Part shown: positions 45,040-54,797 of the stretch, piece after piece
Layout: every line of letters starts with the position of its first letter
Position numbering within the stretch: position 1 is the first letter of the stretch
Assembly: GCA_016720905.1 (NCBI GenBank)
Contig: JADKJT010000001.1
Coordinates: forward strand, 62,001-126,000
From: Gemmatimonadaceae bacterium
GTDB taxonomy: Bacteria > Gemmatimonadota > Gemmatimonadetes > Gemmatimonadales > Gemmatimonadaceae
DNA: 64,000 bases
Reading direction: 5' to 3'
Notes under the pieces: model-generated
Seen by the model: only the letters and a program-made list of their open reading frames with translations
The model's database searches: none
Told to the model about the DNA's origin: nothing
Position numbers and translations under genes: made by a program

Positions 45040-47016
45040 TCAGGGCTCGACAACCTCCATACGCGTCCCCGATACGATTGGACCGGAAATACGCTGGCGC
45101 TTGCCGCTGGGCCACCTTACCTCAAGCGACGCCGCTGCATCGGCCGCGCCGAGCCCGAAGTACAAGGGGAGATCGCTGTGTGACAGGTAGCCAGACTGCC
45201 CGTCGTTCACCTTGAGAATCCGGCGGCCATCCCGGAGAACGATGGTCACCTGAGCCCCTACGCTCTGTCGGTTCGACGTAGTGCCGCGAAGGCGCACAGT
45301 CAGCCAGTGAGCCGCATGCTTGGCAGAAAGATTACTGAGCAGCACTTGTGGTGGCGCATTGAATTCATTGGTGATGATATCAAGATCGCCGTCCCCATCC
45401 ACGTCGAAGATGACCGCCGAACGTGTGCCGCGCGTTGCCGTCATGGTGGCCCTCCCATTCGCATCCATCCGACACCCGGACTCGGCCGCGTTTGGCTGCG
45501 CACACGACTGACACGCCTTGCTGTGGCGGTCGGCGCCATTCGGACCACACTCCGCAGTAAACCACTCCTGTTCGGTTGCACCGTTGCGTCGTGGCTCCAC
45601 ACCCAGCGTGAATGCCGCCGGCAGGAAACTCCGCCCGGCCTCGTTGAGGAACAAGTCGTTGGTCGCGTACGGATACGGGAAGTTCATACTGTTGACCACG
45701 AAGATGTCGTCCCAGCCGTCCGCATTCACGTCGTCGACACTCGGTCCCCACGGCCAGTACGTCTCCACTCCCAGCGAGTCGGACACCTCGGCGAATGAGG
45801 TCCCAGTGCCACGATTGGCGAAGAGCGCATTGCCGAACATCAGTTTTGCGCGACCGGTCGGCAGCATGCCGTCCATGACGTGGGTGGGATCGGACTTGCG
45901 CGCCTTGCCAATCCAATCCATCGGGTCGATCATGTCGATCATGTCGGAATGCATGTCGGTCACATACAGATCGAGCCGACCGTCTCCGTTGAAATCGAAT
46001 GCCTTGACGCCCATCGCACCAAACGGTGTCTGCGGGAACCACTGCGCTGTAGCGTCGCGAAATCGCAGGCCCCCTACATTGTGCCACAGGTGGTTCTCAC
46101 CTTGCATATTGGGCGCGTACAGGTCCGGGCGGCCGTCATCGTCGACGTCGATGATGGTGGCATCGCCGCTCCAGCTCAGGTCCACCAGCCCGGTGCTTCT
46201 CGATACATCTTCGAAATGCATGCCGCCGCGATTGCGGTACAGGATACTCGCCTCCGCGCGATCGGGGTGCAGGTGACCCATGAAGGCATCATCGACGCCG
46301 ATATGGTATCCCCCACTGCCGGTATCCTTGCTGGTATAGCGCCCAACGTTGGTCACGAACAGGTCCAGCAATCCGTCACCGTCGTAGTCGAAGAATAGCG
46401 CCCCTGAGGAATGTCCGGAGTATCCTACTCCCGCTTTGGTGGTGACATTGGTAAACGTTCCGCTGCCACTGTTGTGGTACAGTCGGTTCCCGTGACGGAC
46501 CGTCGTGACAAACAAATCCGGATGTCCGTCGTTGTCGATGTCACCGAATGCACAGCCAACGCCGATTTGATCCATGCTGGACAGGCCGGCTGTCGTCGTG
46601 ATGTTCGAAAACCTGCCGCGGCCTTCGTTCCTCCAGAGTTCACTCGAACCACGCTGCGACACAAAGAACACGTCGGTTCGATCGTCTCCATCCACGTCGG
46701 CGGCGCACACGGCTGTGCCGTGATCATAGTGCACCGCCTTGTAGGCCTTTCCCGCATCATCCACAATTCGATTTACGAACGTGATGCCGCTCGCTTCCCG
46801 TTCGTCCCTGAACCGGAAGTCATGCCGCGTGGCCGAGCCAGATGCCATGGCGCGTTCCTGATCAGCTCGAGTTAACAACCAGGACGGTGTGCTATCCGAA
46901 ACCGGCGTCGCGAACGACATGGCCGAATCAACTGTCGATTCAGCCTGGCGTTCTGATGGGCGACACGCGGTCACCATTAGCATCGCGCATAACGCGAACT
47001 GACCGGAAGTAGTCAC
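45040..47016 (-). CDS. CRTAC1-like FG-GAP/UnbV lipoprotein
   Basis: The 658-residue lipoprotein has lipobox MVTAC. FG-GAP loops run through the protein (AADVDGDDRTDVF, GDIDNDGHPDLF, DYDGDGLLDLF, DVDDDGRPDLY, DFNGDGRLDLY, DVDGDGDLDI), giving a Ca2+-binding propeller. The C-terminal UnbV/ASPIC domain is LTVRLRGTTSNRQSVGAQVTI...LHSDLPLYFGLG-like. Between them lies a Cys-rich insertion (ECGPNG...KACQSCAQ...SGC, about residues 515-545) with CxxC but no CxxCH. It follows the LTXXQ-like gene by 6 bases and probably ends the susC-susD transcription unit. Ligand unknown. Confidence 0.87.
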   Translation of the reverse strand: MTTSGQFALCAMLMVTACRPSERQAESTVDSAMSFATPVSDSTPSWLLTRADQERAMASGSATRHDFRFRDEREASGITFVNRIVDDAGKAYKAVHYDHGTAVCAADVDGDDRTDVFFVSQRGSSELWRNEGRGRFSNITTTAGLSSMDQIGVGCAFGDIDNDGHPDLFVTTVRHGNRLYHNSGSGTFTNVTTKAGVGYSGHSSGALFFDYDGDGLLDLFVTNVGRYTSKDTGSGGYHIGVDDAFMGHLHPDRAEASILYRNRGGMHFEDVSRSTGLVDLSWSGDATIIDVDDDGRPDLYAPNMQGENHLWHNVGGLRFRDATAQWFPQTPFGAMGVKAFDFNGDGRLDLYVTDMHSDMIDMIDPMDWIGKARKSDPTHVMDGMLPTGRAKLMFGNALFANRGTGTSFAEVSDSLGVETYWPWGPSVDDVNADGWDDIFVVNSMNFPYPYATNDLFLNEAGRSFLPAAFTLGVEPRRNGATEQEWFTAECGPNGADRHSKACQSCAQPNAAESGCRMDANGRATMTATRGTRSAVIFDVDGDGDLDIITNEFNAPPQVLLSNLSAKHAAHWLTVRLRGTTSNRQSVGAQVTIVLRDGRRILKVNDGQSGYLSHSDLPLYFGLGAADAAASLEVRWPSGKRQRISGPIVSGTRMEVVEP

Positions 47017-47022
47017 GCCCGA

Positions 47023-47616
47023 CTAGCGCGGAGGCCGACCGCGCCCGCCTGGCGCGCCTCCGCCACCTCGTCCCCCGAGCTTCTCACGAAGCATGGACTG
47101 CATTTCCTGCTGATATTTCTCCATCAGTGCCACAGCCGACTTCTGCTGCGCGTCGTCGAGCACCGGCAGGGCCGCCTTTGCCGCATCGTCGTAGGTCGTC
47201 CGGATATCGCGCGCCACCGCACTGAGCGCTTCACTGGCGATCACCATGCGTACCTCGTCTTCCGGCGATGGAGTGCCAGACGTGCGAGGCTTAGCGTCCT
47301 TTTTGAGTGAGTCCAGCAACTTGAAACGATCGGCGTTGACTTCTTTCAATTTCGCGTCCGACTCCTTGAAGGTCGCCAGCTGCGCTTCGGTAAGCTTGAG
47401 ATCCTTCTTCCGATCGATAAGAAGTTTGAAGATGCTGGCGTTGCCGAAATCTTTGGGTGAGATCGTCGGGCCTCCGGGGCCGGACTTGGTCGCCACGGCA
47501 TTCCAATCGGCTTCCTTTGAACCACCCATCTTGCCGCCTCTGGACTGTGCGACAGAGGTACCCGGAACAAGCAGCAGTGCCGCGAGCGCGGCCAGAGCGG
47601 TGCGGTGTTGAGTCAT
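47023..47616 (-). CDS. Periplasmic Spy/CpxP-like (LTXXQ-type) protein
   Basis: The ATG at 47616 gives 197 residues with a signal peptide ending SVAQS. The centre is helical, with DLKLTEAQLATFKESDAKLKEVN, the LTxxQ element of Spy/CpxP/CnrX periplasmic proteins that sense stress or bind metals or misfolded proteins. The tail is Gly/Pro/Arg-rich (GGRGGGGAPGGRGRPPR). The assignment is by motif only. A terminator-like hairpin stands between it and the upstream lipoprotein gene; the UnbV gene follows directly. Confidence 0.7.
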   Translation of the reverse strand: MTQHRTALAALAALLLVPGTSVAQSRGGKMGGSKEADWNAVATKSGPGGPTISPKDFGNASIFKLLIDRKKDLKLTEAQLATFKESDAKLKEVNADRFKLLDSLKKDAKPRTSGTPSPEDEVRMVIASEALSAVARDIRTTYDDAAKAALPVLDDAQQKSAVALMEKYQQEMQSMLREKLGGRGGGGAPGGRGRPPR

Positions 47617-47746
47617 GATCGGAACCTCGCACGGGGCGAATGATGTTGGCTGTAGCGTTTGGCGGTACCCTGAATGGTGGCTCAAGGTCATTCAAGATTC
47701 GACCAACCACGGCGTCGACGCAATGGCGACATCGCCGGAAAGGAAA

Positions 47747-47775
47747 TTGGGCCACCGGTTGAACCGGTGGCCCAA
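47747..47775 (-). terminator. Intrinsic terminator downstream of the DUF4397-like gene
   Basis: Perfect 14-base arms (47747-47760 and 47762-47775) flank a one-base centre, with T-rich TTTCCTTTCC after the stem on the minus strand. It separates the susCD-lipoprotein block from the LTXXQ/UnbV pair. If efficient, the latter has its own promoter in the ~130 bases that follow. Confidence 0.72.
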
Positions 47776-47797
47776 GATCATACAGGGTAACGTCGAG

Positions 47798-48685
47798 TTA
47801 GAATCCGATGGGTGGACGTCGATCCCACACGAACGCCCCAGCCGGTACCAGGAACGCCGCAGTCTGGGGCGTTCTCGCTCCAACCGTCGATGCAGGGAAC
47901 ACGATCAGGCTAACGGCCGATCCTGCGACATCTGTTCCGGGGATTGACGAGATATCGAGCTTGCCGCCGGCACCCAGGCTGGACGTCGCCAACGCTCCGC
48001 GAAGTGCAGTCATATCCGGAAACAGATCCGTTGTGCCACCTGCGGCACGAACCTTTAACCTGATAAGTGACGCTGTGGTACTCGGGTCCACTAGCGCATA
48101 GCTTGACGCGCTGAAAGGCGCAATGTTTGCCCATGTGGGCGTCGCTGGGGCCGTACCGACGCTTGCATACTGCGAAGCGTCGATCGCCGCACCCGTGGCG
48201 TTGATCACGCGCACTGCCACCTTGGCACCCGGGTCAGTCAGCGTCTCTTCGATGACCTTGACCTTCATTTGGCCTGCGCGACCTGCCCCCCACATGATGA
48301 CCGTGTAGTTTTTCCCGGCCTCAAGTGTTAGCGTCGAATCCTTCAGTTTCGTCGAGGCGATCGCCTGAATGGTGTCGTCCAGAAACACCACGAAGCGGCG
48401 ACTGCCGGCCCGCGCATTCTTGTACTGCGTCAGCGTCGCGGCGGTTATGCCACCAGCCGTCGTCGGATTGTTCCGAAAGGTGACTCGGAACTGTGCGTTG
48501 CTCTCAACAAGATCTACGAAGCGGAAATCGAGACCAAATGCTCCCGAGCTGTCAGGTACGGCATTGATGAACCGTACACCAGCCGTCGGAATATTCTCCG
48601 TCTGGATAACCTCTTCTGGTTTGCACGCGCTCATGGTGCTGCCAACTACGAGGCCAATCACCGTGAGCCGAAGAATGCGTCGCAT
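47798..48685 (-). CDS. DUF4397-like lipoprotein
   Basis: The ATG at 48685 gives 295 residues with lipobox STMSAC. Two repeats of a beta-sandwich follow: VRFINAVPDSSGAFGLDFRF...YTVIMWG and VAVRVINATGAAIDASQYAS...LSLIVFP. These have the DUF4397 pattern of an 'R(v/f)iNa' strand, a central disc-like loop and a closing 'tl..g..Yt' strand. Such proteins are usually surface-exposed with unknown function. It is the fourth gene of the susC operon, 38 bases after the previous one. Confidence 0.78.
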   Translation of the reverse strand: MRRILRLTVIGLVVGSTMSACKPEEVIQTENIPTAGVRFINAVPDSSGAFGLDFRFVDLVESNAQFRVTFRNNPTTAGGITAATLTQYKNARAGSRRFVVFLDDTIQAIASTKLKDSTLTLEAGKNYTVIMWGAGRAGQMKVKVIEETLTDPGAKVAVRVINATGAAIDASQYASVGTAPATPTWANIAPFSASSYALVDPSTTASLIRLKVRAAGGTTDLFPDMTALRGALATSSLGAGGKLDISSIPGTDVAGSAVSLIVFPASTVGARTPQTAAFLVPAGAFVWDRRPPIGF

Positions 48686-48723
48686 GAAATACTCCATGGA
48701 TGGAAAAACGAGTTGTGCCTGCA

Positions 48724-49188
48724 TCAGGGACGAATGATTCGGATCTTATCTGAGGAATCTGGAGGTATCGTCGTGTCGCCCTCGCGCCCGGCGCCAAGCA
48801 GCGATTGACGAGCCACCAGCAGAAGTGCTCCTACGACAGCGGCGGAAATGATGGCGGTTCGACTCTTCGAAAATCTGCGCTCCTGTACGGCAACCACAAA
48901 TTCCGTTCGGACACGAATCTTCTCGCCGGACCAAGCCTGGTCGCCGCCACGAATTAGATGCACCATCGAAACGGCAACCTGAAATTCCGAGCTGTCTTTC
49001 TGGACCAGCCGTCCTTCTATCTGGGCAATCTCTGGTCCCATGCTGCCGCCCAGAGCCGCGCGTCCCGCATCGTTTATCACCAGCGAAAGCTGCGAGCCAA
49101 CTGGAAGTGGATTTCCGGTTACGGGCACCAACTTGTAGCAGCCCATAACCAGAGTCCACAGCAGTCCAATTCCGATTAGTGATCTCAC
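48724..49188 (-). CDS. Small lipoprotein with C-terminal membrane helix
   Basis: GTG at 49188, preceded by AAAGG and 13 bases after the susD stop, gives 154 residues. The lipobox is TLVMGC; the mature part is strand-rich (GSQLSLVINDAGRAALGG, EGRLVQKDSSEFQVAVS). It ends with a hydrophobic helix (AIISAAVVGALLLV). No family recognised. Its place directly after susD suggests an accessory role at the uptake complex. Confidence 0.72.
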   Translation of the reverse strand: MRSLIGIGLLWTLVMGCYKLVPVTGNPLPVGSQLSLVINDAGRAALGGSMGPEIAQIEGRLVQKDSSEFQVAVSMVHLIRGGDQAWSGEKIRVRTEFVVAVQERRFSKSRTAIISAAVVGALLLVARQSLLGAGREGDTTIPPDSSDKIRIIRP

Positions 49189-49201
49189 GCCTTTCAGTTC
49201 G

Positions 49202-50899
49202 TTACCACCCGTACACGCTCGGCCCAGCGGTCCCATTGGGCGCGTTGCCGGCTCCTGTACCGACTCCGTAGATGTTCCCAAGCGCATACCCTCGCGCCTG
49301 CAATTCCTGGAACGGAACCGCCCAGAAGAGCGGCGTATCCTTCGGGAGGTCACCCCATCCGCGGCCGTCAAGGAACCACGGCGCATACGACGTATATGCC
49401 GTTTCGATGCGCTTCTCATACTTGAGCGCTTCCCAGAGATTTCCACATGCTACCACGTTGTACGGAGCAACGGGCACTTTCGGCACACAGTTCGTGGTCC
49501 CACCGGGCACCGGCGACGTTGCATCGAACGCGGTGATTGCGGGCAAACCGTTCCTCACTCGGGTCACGTTTACCAGCGCTGCGGCTCCGGCAAAGTTGCC
49601 CTGCCGGTAGAGTCCCTCTGCCTGGAGCATATCGAGCTCTGACTTGACAAATGAATCTGTCTTGCCGGTGCGCGCCGTTCCCGCGTCTCCACGGGAATTC
49701 CACGACTGGTACCGGACGTGATCGTAGTTGGAGAATCCGAAGCTGGCACCGGAGTACTCGTCGGCGCCGTTGGCGCGGTTCACGAAATAGCGCTTGCAAA
49801 GCGTCGCCGCGACCGTGCACTGCGCAACGGCGAAATCCGCTTGCTGCGCAGAGCGGGTAGCCCCCTGCGGAAAGCGCAAGTCGGGCGTCACCATGAAGAA
49901 ACCGTTGTTACCGGCTCCGCGTTCGCTCACCGACTGGGCAATCCATGAGGCATAGGAACCAGATACATCCGCCATCCCGATGAAGAACGGCGGCATCTGA
50001 TGCCAGTTCCGGTACGTGAAGTACTGAGCACGCCACGAATTTCCCGCAATGTTGCCCGTGCCGGTGATGACCTGATGATCGACCGTGATGCCGTTTTGTG
50101 CGTCGGCCACCACAGCTGCCCAATCCACGGCGGCCCGCTCCGCTGGCGTCCGTGCCATGTTGGCGCGAATCCGAGCCCGATATGAGCGAACCAACCGGAC
50201 AAACTCCGCACTCGTGAATACGGTTGGCGATGGAATCCACGTGGAAGGCAGCGGGAATCCTTCCGCACCTGCCGCAGCGGCACTGGCGAGATCGATCGCC
50301 CGCTGGAGAGAGGCATAGGCCGAATCGGCCGCGCCTTTGTACCCGATCAACGTGCCGAAGTCTTCCGATCCCTGCTTGGCCGTGACGACTGCAGCTGAGT
50401 CGTGCATCAATGCCACGTACCCGAGTGCAATTCCGCGAAGGAAATTCGCGTACGCTTTGGCGCGATTGTCACGTGCTGGCGTACCCAGGGTCATGCCATC
50501 CGTGAAGCGGTCGAGAACGCTGTTTGTTACGCGATCGATCTCCGCCATGAATTGGAAAAGACGGACCTGTTCGTTTTGACAGGTGTTGCCCGGTGCGTTG
50601 GCGTTACCCGCACCGCTGAACGGCGTACGTGCGTTCTGGCAGTTATTCGCCAGACTGGAGTAGTTCATCAGGGACTGCACATTGGCCATCCCTTCCAGAT
50701 TGGTCGTGCTGCCGTATACCCCGACGTGCCAGCGCTTGAAGTACGAAGCCAGCAGCGCTTCCGCATCAAGTGGCGTTCCCAGGACTCGGGATGTTTCGCC
50801 CGAGTTTGGATTGGTAACGACCAGCTCCTCATCGCACGCAGAGAGGCCGCCGATCAGGGCCACTGCGACGGCGGCCCATCGAATCATGTGTCGTGTCAT
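49202..50899 (-). CDS. SusD/RagB-family nutrient-binding outer-membrane lipoprotein
   Basis: The 565-residue SusD-like lipoprotein has lipobox GGLSAC (Cys22), ELVVTNPNSGETSRVLGT, TPR-like helices and the C-terminal LQARGYALGN...YGVG region. SusD proteins cap the SusC barrel and deliver bound ligand. The ligand class (glycan, peptide or other) cannot be read from sequence, and no glycoside hydrolase or peptidase gene is adjacent. It starts 12 bases after susC. Confidence 0.92.
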   Translation of the reverse strand: MTRHMIRWAAVAVALIGGLSACDEELVVTNPNSGETSRVLGTPLDAEALLASYFKRWHVGVYGSTTNLEGMANVQSLMNYSSLANNCQNARTPFSGAGNANAPGNTCQNEQVRLFQFMAEIDRVTNSVLDRFTDGMTLGTPARDNRAKAYANFLRGIALGYVALMHDSAAVVTAKQGSEDFGTLIGYKGAADSAYASLQRAIDLASAAAAGAEGFPLPSTWIPSPTVFTSAEFVRLVRSYRARIRANMARTPAERAAVDWAAVVADAQNGITVDHQVITGTGNIAGNSWRAQYFTYRNWHQMPPFFIGMADVSGSYASWIAQSVSERGAGNNGFFMVTPDLRFPQGATRSAQQADFAVAQCTVAATLCKRYFVNRANGADEYSGASFGFSNYDHVRYQSWNSRGDAGTARTGKTDSFVKSELDMLQAEGLYRQGNFAGAAALVNVTRVRNGLPAITAFDATSPVPGGTTNCVPKVPVAPYNVVACGNLWEALKYEKRIETAYTSYAPWFLDGRGWGDLPKDTPLFWAVPFQELQARGYALGNIYGVGTGAGNAPNGTAGPSVYGW

Positions 50900-50911
50900 A
50901 TAGGCGGGACT

Positions 50912-53900
50912 CTAGAAGCGAGTGGAGATGGAGAACGTAAAGGTACGCAACGTTGGGAAGTCAAAGGCGTCAACCTGATTCACGAATCCAGACCCACCTT
51001 GTCCGCCCGAAACACCTACTTCTGGATCGTACCCGCCGTAATTCGTGAATGTGAATAAGTTGCGGCCGATGAGCGAAACGGTCCAGTCGCCCACTCCGCG
51101 CACCCTGCCAACTTGGTAGGTCAGGCTCACTTCGCGAAGCTTCGCGTAGGAACCATCCTCTACATTGTAGTTGTTCGGGCCAAGGAGGTCATAGAAACCT
51201 CCCGTACCAACCCCTTCACTCCCACCCACGCGCCAGGTATATCCGACCGGCTTGGCGGTTTCGACTGTGGTCCCAGCCATATCGAAATTACTGGAGGCGT
51301 AGTCGAAGATGCCCCAGCCTTCACCCTGATTATTGATACGATGGCCCATGGTGCCATCCAGCAGTCCATACAGCGACAGCTTCTTGTACGTGATGGTGTT
51401 GTTGAAGGCAAAGCGGAAGTTCGGGAGCGAGTTGCCCAGAATCTGCGTGCGGCCCTGACCCTCACCCTTCTCTCCCTTGAGCGGGCGGTCTACAATCGGA
51501 TGACCGAACTGCAACGGGTAGTTCCACGGCGACAGAGCCGCCGGGAGTTTTGATTGCCACAGGTTCTTGGTGATTCCATCCTTCCAGCTGTTTCCTTCAC
51601 CCGCCCACACCAACCAACCACGATCGTTCACCTGATAGGCCTTGCCCTCGCCGCACTGCGACTGCACCGACGCCGGCAAGTCACTGCATGCCTTGTAGAA
51701 CTTGCGCCCATAGATGTTGCCGTACCGGTTGGCTGCGTAGCCGTTCTCCACATTTCGACGTGCCGTCATCAGGAAGAATGACCCGACACCGTTGCCGAGA
51801 TTTGCCGAGGCGAAGTACTCGGGTACATCCAACTGGGTGATGAGCGTGCGCGTACGATCGAACGTGCCGCGCATGTTCCACTGCAGGTCCTTCTTGCTGA
51901 TCACCGGCAGATTGAGCGCCAGTTCCCACGTCTTGTTCGACAGCGTACCGGCGTTCTGCCACTTGTTGGTGAAGCCGAGCGCGGCCGGTGTCGTCGGGAA
52001 CAGGATCTGATCCTTCGTATCTGATGCCGCGTATGTCAGTTCAACACCGAGGCGGTTGAACAGCGTCGCATCGAGGCCGAGTTCAGTCTCCGTAGTCGTC
52101 TCCGGTTTGAGCTTCGAGTTACCAGCCTGTCCCAACGAGCAGGCACCGCCGGTGCAGGAGTACGTTTCGTACTGGGCGTCAAATCGCGGAGTGTTGCCTG
52201 CCGATCCACGCGATGCACGGACGCGGAAGTCAGACAGCTGCGAAAGATTCCAGAAGCCCTCTTCCGAAACGCGCCATACTGCCGAAACGCGGCCAAAAGG
52301 CGCCCAACGGTTGCCAGCGCCAAAGAGCGAACTGCCGTCGTAGCGATACGTCCCATCCAGGATATATCGACCCTTGTAGTCCACATTGGCACCGGCAATA
52401 ACACCCATGTTCTTGATGAGCTGAGAGCTCGATCCCACGCCGAAGCTGGTCTGGTTCTGCAAATTGCTCAACTGGAACACATCCTTCACCGTGTATGTGT
52501 TTCCACCAGAGTTGTTGGCTGACTGGAAATCGCGATCCATGAGACCGCGGAAATTGAGCTTGCCGTTCAGGTCACTGGTCAACTGCTTGCGAAAGGTCGC
52601 CGAAACCTGCGCATTGCTGGATTCGCGGCGAAGGTTGCTAACCGTTTGACTGCCGAAATTGGTAGCGGCGGAGAATGCCTGCGTGCGATATCCCTTGACG
52701 AACCAACCGTCGTTCACGCGCTGCCGATTGTCATAGCTGTACAACACGTCGAAGCTCGCCCACTCGGCCGGCGCATACGTAGCCGAAATGCTGGCCAGAT
52801 ACCGGCTCGCCTGCTGCACGCTGACGTTGTTGTTGTTCTGCATGTCGTACAGGAACGTTCCGGCCCCGTTACCCGAACCACGCAAGCCGCCGCCGCCGCC
52901 CTTGACGATGGCGCGACCAAGTGTATCGATCGCCGAATAGTCCGTGCCCGCTGGGGCACCGCGTAACAACTGACCAAAAATGCCGCCGTTAGACGAGCCA
53001 CCACTGCGGTTGTCCGTGCGCGAACGGTCGAACAAGGTACTGACCGACACCGTGAGATTTGACCGCACGTCGTAGTCCAGATTGACGCGCGCACGGCGCT
53101 GTTGCTGCCCCTCGAGGCCTTTGATGCCACCCTCATCGGAGGTATATGCGCCACTGACGAAGTAGCGCACGTTGCCGGCGCGGCCACTGGCATCCAGCGA
53201 ATTGAGCGTCACCGGATTGGCCTTCGACACCTGCGCGAACCCATTGTATCGCTGACCTGGCCAGACTTGAGACTGGAAGACGTTCAGCAGGTCGGCGCCA
53301 CCCGGCACCGCCCACTGCATCGTCTGCGGTGTACGCACCGAATCCGCGTTCACATTATTGATGCGGTAGATCTCTTCCATCCAGTTCGTCGTCTGCGAGC
53401 ACGGGGCATTCACACCCGAGCCGGCGACGCAGAACCGCTGCCCCGTTTCATTGAGCTGTAGATGGTGATTGATCGAGGCACCGTAATCGAAGCTGCTCAG
53501 GTCGCTAACGCCGTACTCGGACCGGAAATTGAATTTCACGCCGTCGCGCGAAGCCCCACGCTTCGTTTTGATTACGATGACGCCATTCGCGGCCGACGAT
53601 CCGTAGAGTGATGCGCCGGCAGCGCCCTTCACCACTTCCACCGACTCGATGTCGAGCCCACCGATTTCGTTGAGGCTCTGGTTGCGCAGAATGACACCAT
53701 CAACGATTAAGAGCGGTCCGGTGGAACGGCCGCTGGCGTTGATCGACGTCGGGCCTCTCAGCATGATGGTCTGATCGCTTCCGGGTTGACCGCTCGTGGC
53801 ACCAACGCGCATGCCGGCAATCTTGCCCTGCAGCGCCGTCACCGGGTTGAGCGCCGGCACCGGAATGTCTTCCGCCGTCAAACGCCCCACCGAGAACGGC

Positions 53901-54304
53901 ACCTTGGCGCGTTCCGTCCCTTCGATGGATCCGGTCACGACCACTTCGCTCAGACGGTTGATGTCTTTCTTGAGCGAGAAGTCCTGCGTCTGGTTTCCCG
54001 CTGTGATGCGAATCGCAATCGCACCCGGCACGTAGCCGACCGCCCGAACCCGCAGATTCACCGCCTGACCAAGCACCCGAGCCGCCGGGATGTTGATCGT
54101 GTACACGCCCTGATTGTTCGTCGGAACCGAAATCGTCAGTTCGTTGATGTACACGTTGGCGAACTCAAGCGCCTGCCCGGACTCACTCAGCACCTTACCG
54201 GTGATGACTGCGTTCTGGGCTTGCGCGCTGCCCGCCGAAGCGGTGAGCATGGCGCCAACCAACGCGGCGACTGCTCGAGCACGATGCGAAAAGGTCATGA
54301 ACAT
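50912..54304 (-). CDS. SusC/RagA-family TonB-linked outer-membrane protein
   Basis: The ATG at 54304 follows AAGGGAG by 4 bases and gives 1,130 residues. Order: signal peptide ending SAQAQN; CarboxypepD_reg domain (VLSESGQALEFANVYI, about 20-100); plug (NPVTALQGKIAGMRVG, GPLLIVDGVI, VKGAAGASLYGSSAANGVIVI); a 22-strand barrel; terminal aromatic SISTRF, the outer-membrane assembly signal. It imports SusD-bound ligand using TonB energy. It heads the operon susC-susD-lipoprotein-DUF4397. Confidence 0.94.
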   Translation of the reverse strand: MFMTFSHRARAVAALVGAMLTASAGSAQAQNAVITGKVLSESGQALEFANVYINELTISVPTNNQGVYTINIPAARVLGQAVNLRVRAVGYVPGAIAIRITAGNQTQDFSLKKDINRLSEVVVTGSIEGTERAKVPFSVGRLTAEDIPVPALNPVTALQGKIAGMRVGATSGQPGSDQTIMLRGPTSINASGRSTGPLLIVDGVILRNQSLNEIGGLDIESVEVVKGAAGASLYGSSAANGVIVIKTKRGASRDGVKFNFRSEYGVSDLSSFDYGASINHHLQLNETGQRFCVAGSGVNAPCSQTTNWMEEIYRINNVNADSVRTPQTMQWAVPGGADLLNVFQSQVWPGQRYNGFAQVSKANPVTLNSLDASGRAGNVRYFVSGAYTSDEGGIKGLEGQQQRRARVNLDYDVRSNLTVSVSTLFDRSRTDNRSGGSSNGGIFGQLLRGAPAGTDYSAIDTLGRAIVKGGGGGLRGSGNGAGTFLYDMQNNNNVSVQQASRYLASISATYAPAEWASFDVLYSYDNRQRVNDGWFVKGYRTQAFSAATNFGSQTVSNLRRESSNAQVSATFRKQLTSDLNGKLNFRGLMDRDFQSANNSGGNTYTVKDVFQLSNLQNQTSFGVGSSSQLIKNMGVIAGANVDYKGRYILDGTYRYDGSSLFGAGNRWAPFGRVSAVWRVSEEGFWNLSQLSDFRVRASRGSAGNTPRFDAQYETYSCTGGACSLGQAGNSKLKPETTTETELGLDATLFNRLGVELTYAASDTKDQILFPTTPAALGFTNKWQNAGTLSNKTWELALNLPVISKKDLQWNMRGTFDRTRTLITQLDVPEYFASANLGNGVGSFFLMTARRNVENGYAANRYGNIYGRKFYKACSDLPASVQSQCGEGKAYQVNDRGWLVWAGEGNSWKDGITKNLWQSKLPAALSPWNYPLQFGHPIVDRPLKGEKGEGQGRTQILGNSLPNFRFAFNNTITYKKLSLYGLLDGTMGHRINNQGEGWGIFDYASSNFDMAGTTVETAKPVGYTWRVGGSEGVGTGGFYDLLGPNNYNVEDGSYAKLREVSLTYQVGRVRGVGDWTVSLIGRNLFTFTNYGGYDPEVGVSGGQGGSGFVNQVDAFDFPTLRTFTFSISTRF

Positions 54305-54797
54305 CTGTCTCCCTTGGTGGTGAAGAAGGGGGTAACGCACTACACCCGCAACGCGGACGCAATTGTCCGCGTCGGGACAAGCCCGTCGGAGGGTACGGCC
54401 AGAAACTCTATGGGAAGCGAGCGAACCTTTTCACGGTGGTCGGGTTCTTACTGGAGGCGCTGACCCAGCGCGGCACAGCGAACCATCGACTCCGGAAGGG
54501 CGCCCCGCACTGCGGTGGGGATGAAACGGCGGGTACGGTACAACAAATACTGACGCGCACTGCCTGAGGGCGGCAGTAATCGTTTACCGTGCAACTTGGC
54601 TATGGTACGGACCGACCGGCGCAATCGCAAGAGGGACTGGGCGATTTCACCGGGACCGATTGATTGCCGGCGCCGCCCACCGCGTCGATTTGCGGGACCA
54701 GCGCCACTATTGACAACAGATCAATCCGAATTGCGTCACTATGGATGAGCTCGCCTTGGGTTCCGTGTTCCGGAAAACACGGCGGCAGCGCACGCCC
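54305..54797. other. Intergenic region upstream of susC, no gene seen
   Basis: About 490 bases hold the susC promoter on the minus strand. An inverted pair GCGGACGCAATTGTCCGC lies at 54352-54369. A TTGACA at 54709 on the plus strand is followed by a weak CACTAT, but no plus-strand gene starts nearby. No sigma or anti-sigma gene, often paired with SusC systems, was found here. Confidence 0.5.

Noticed and set aside
54709..54745. Sigma-70-like promoter on the plus strand upstream of susC
   Set aside because: TTGACA is followed only by a weak CACTAT, and no plus-strand gene starts within 900 bases.
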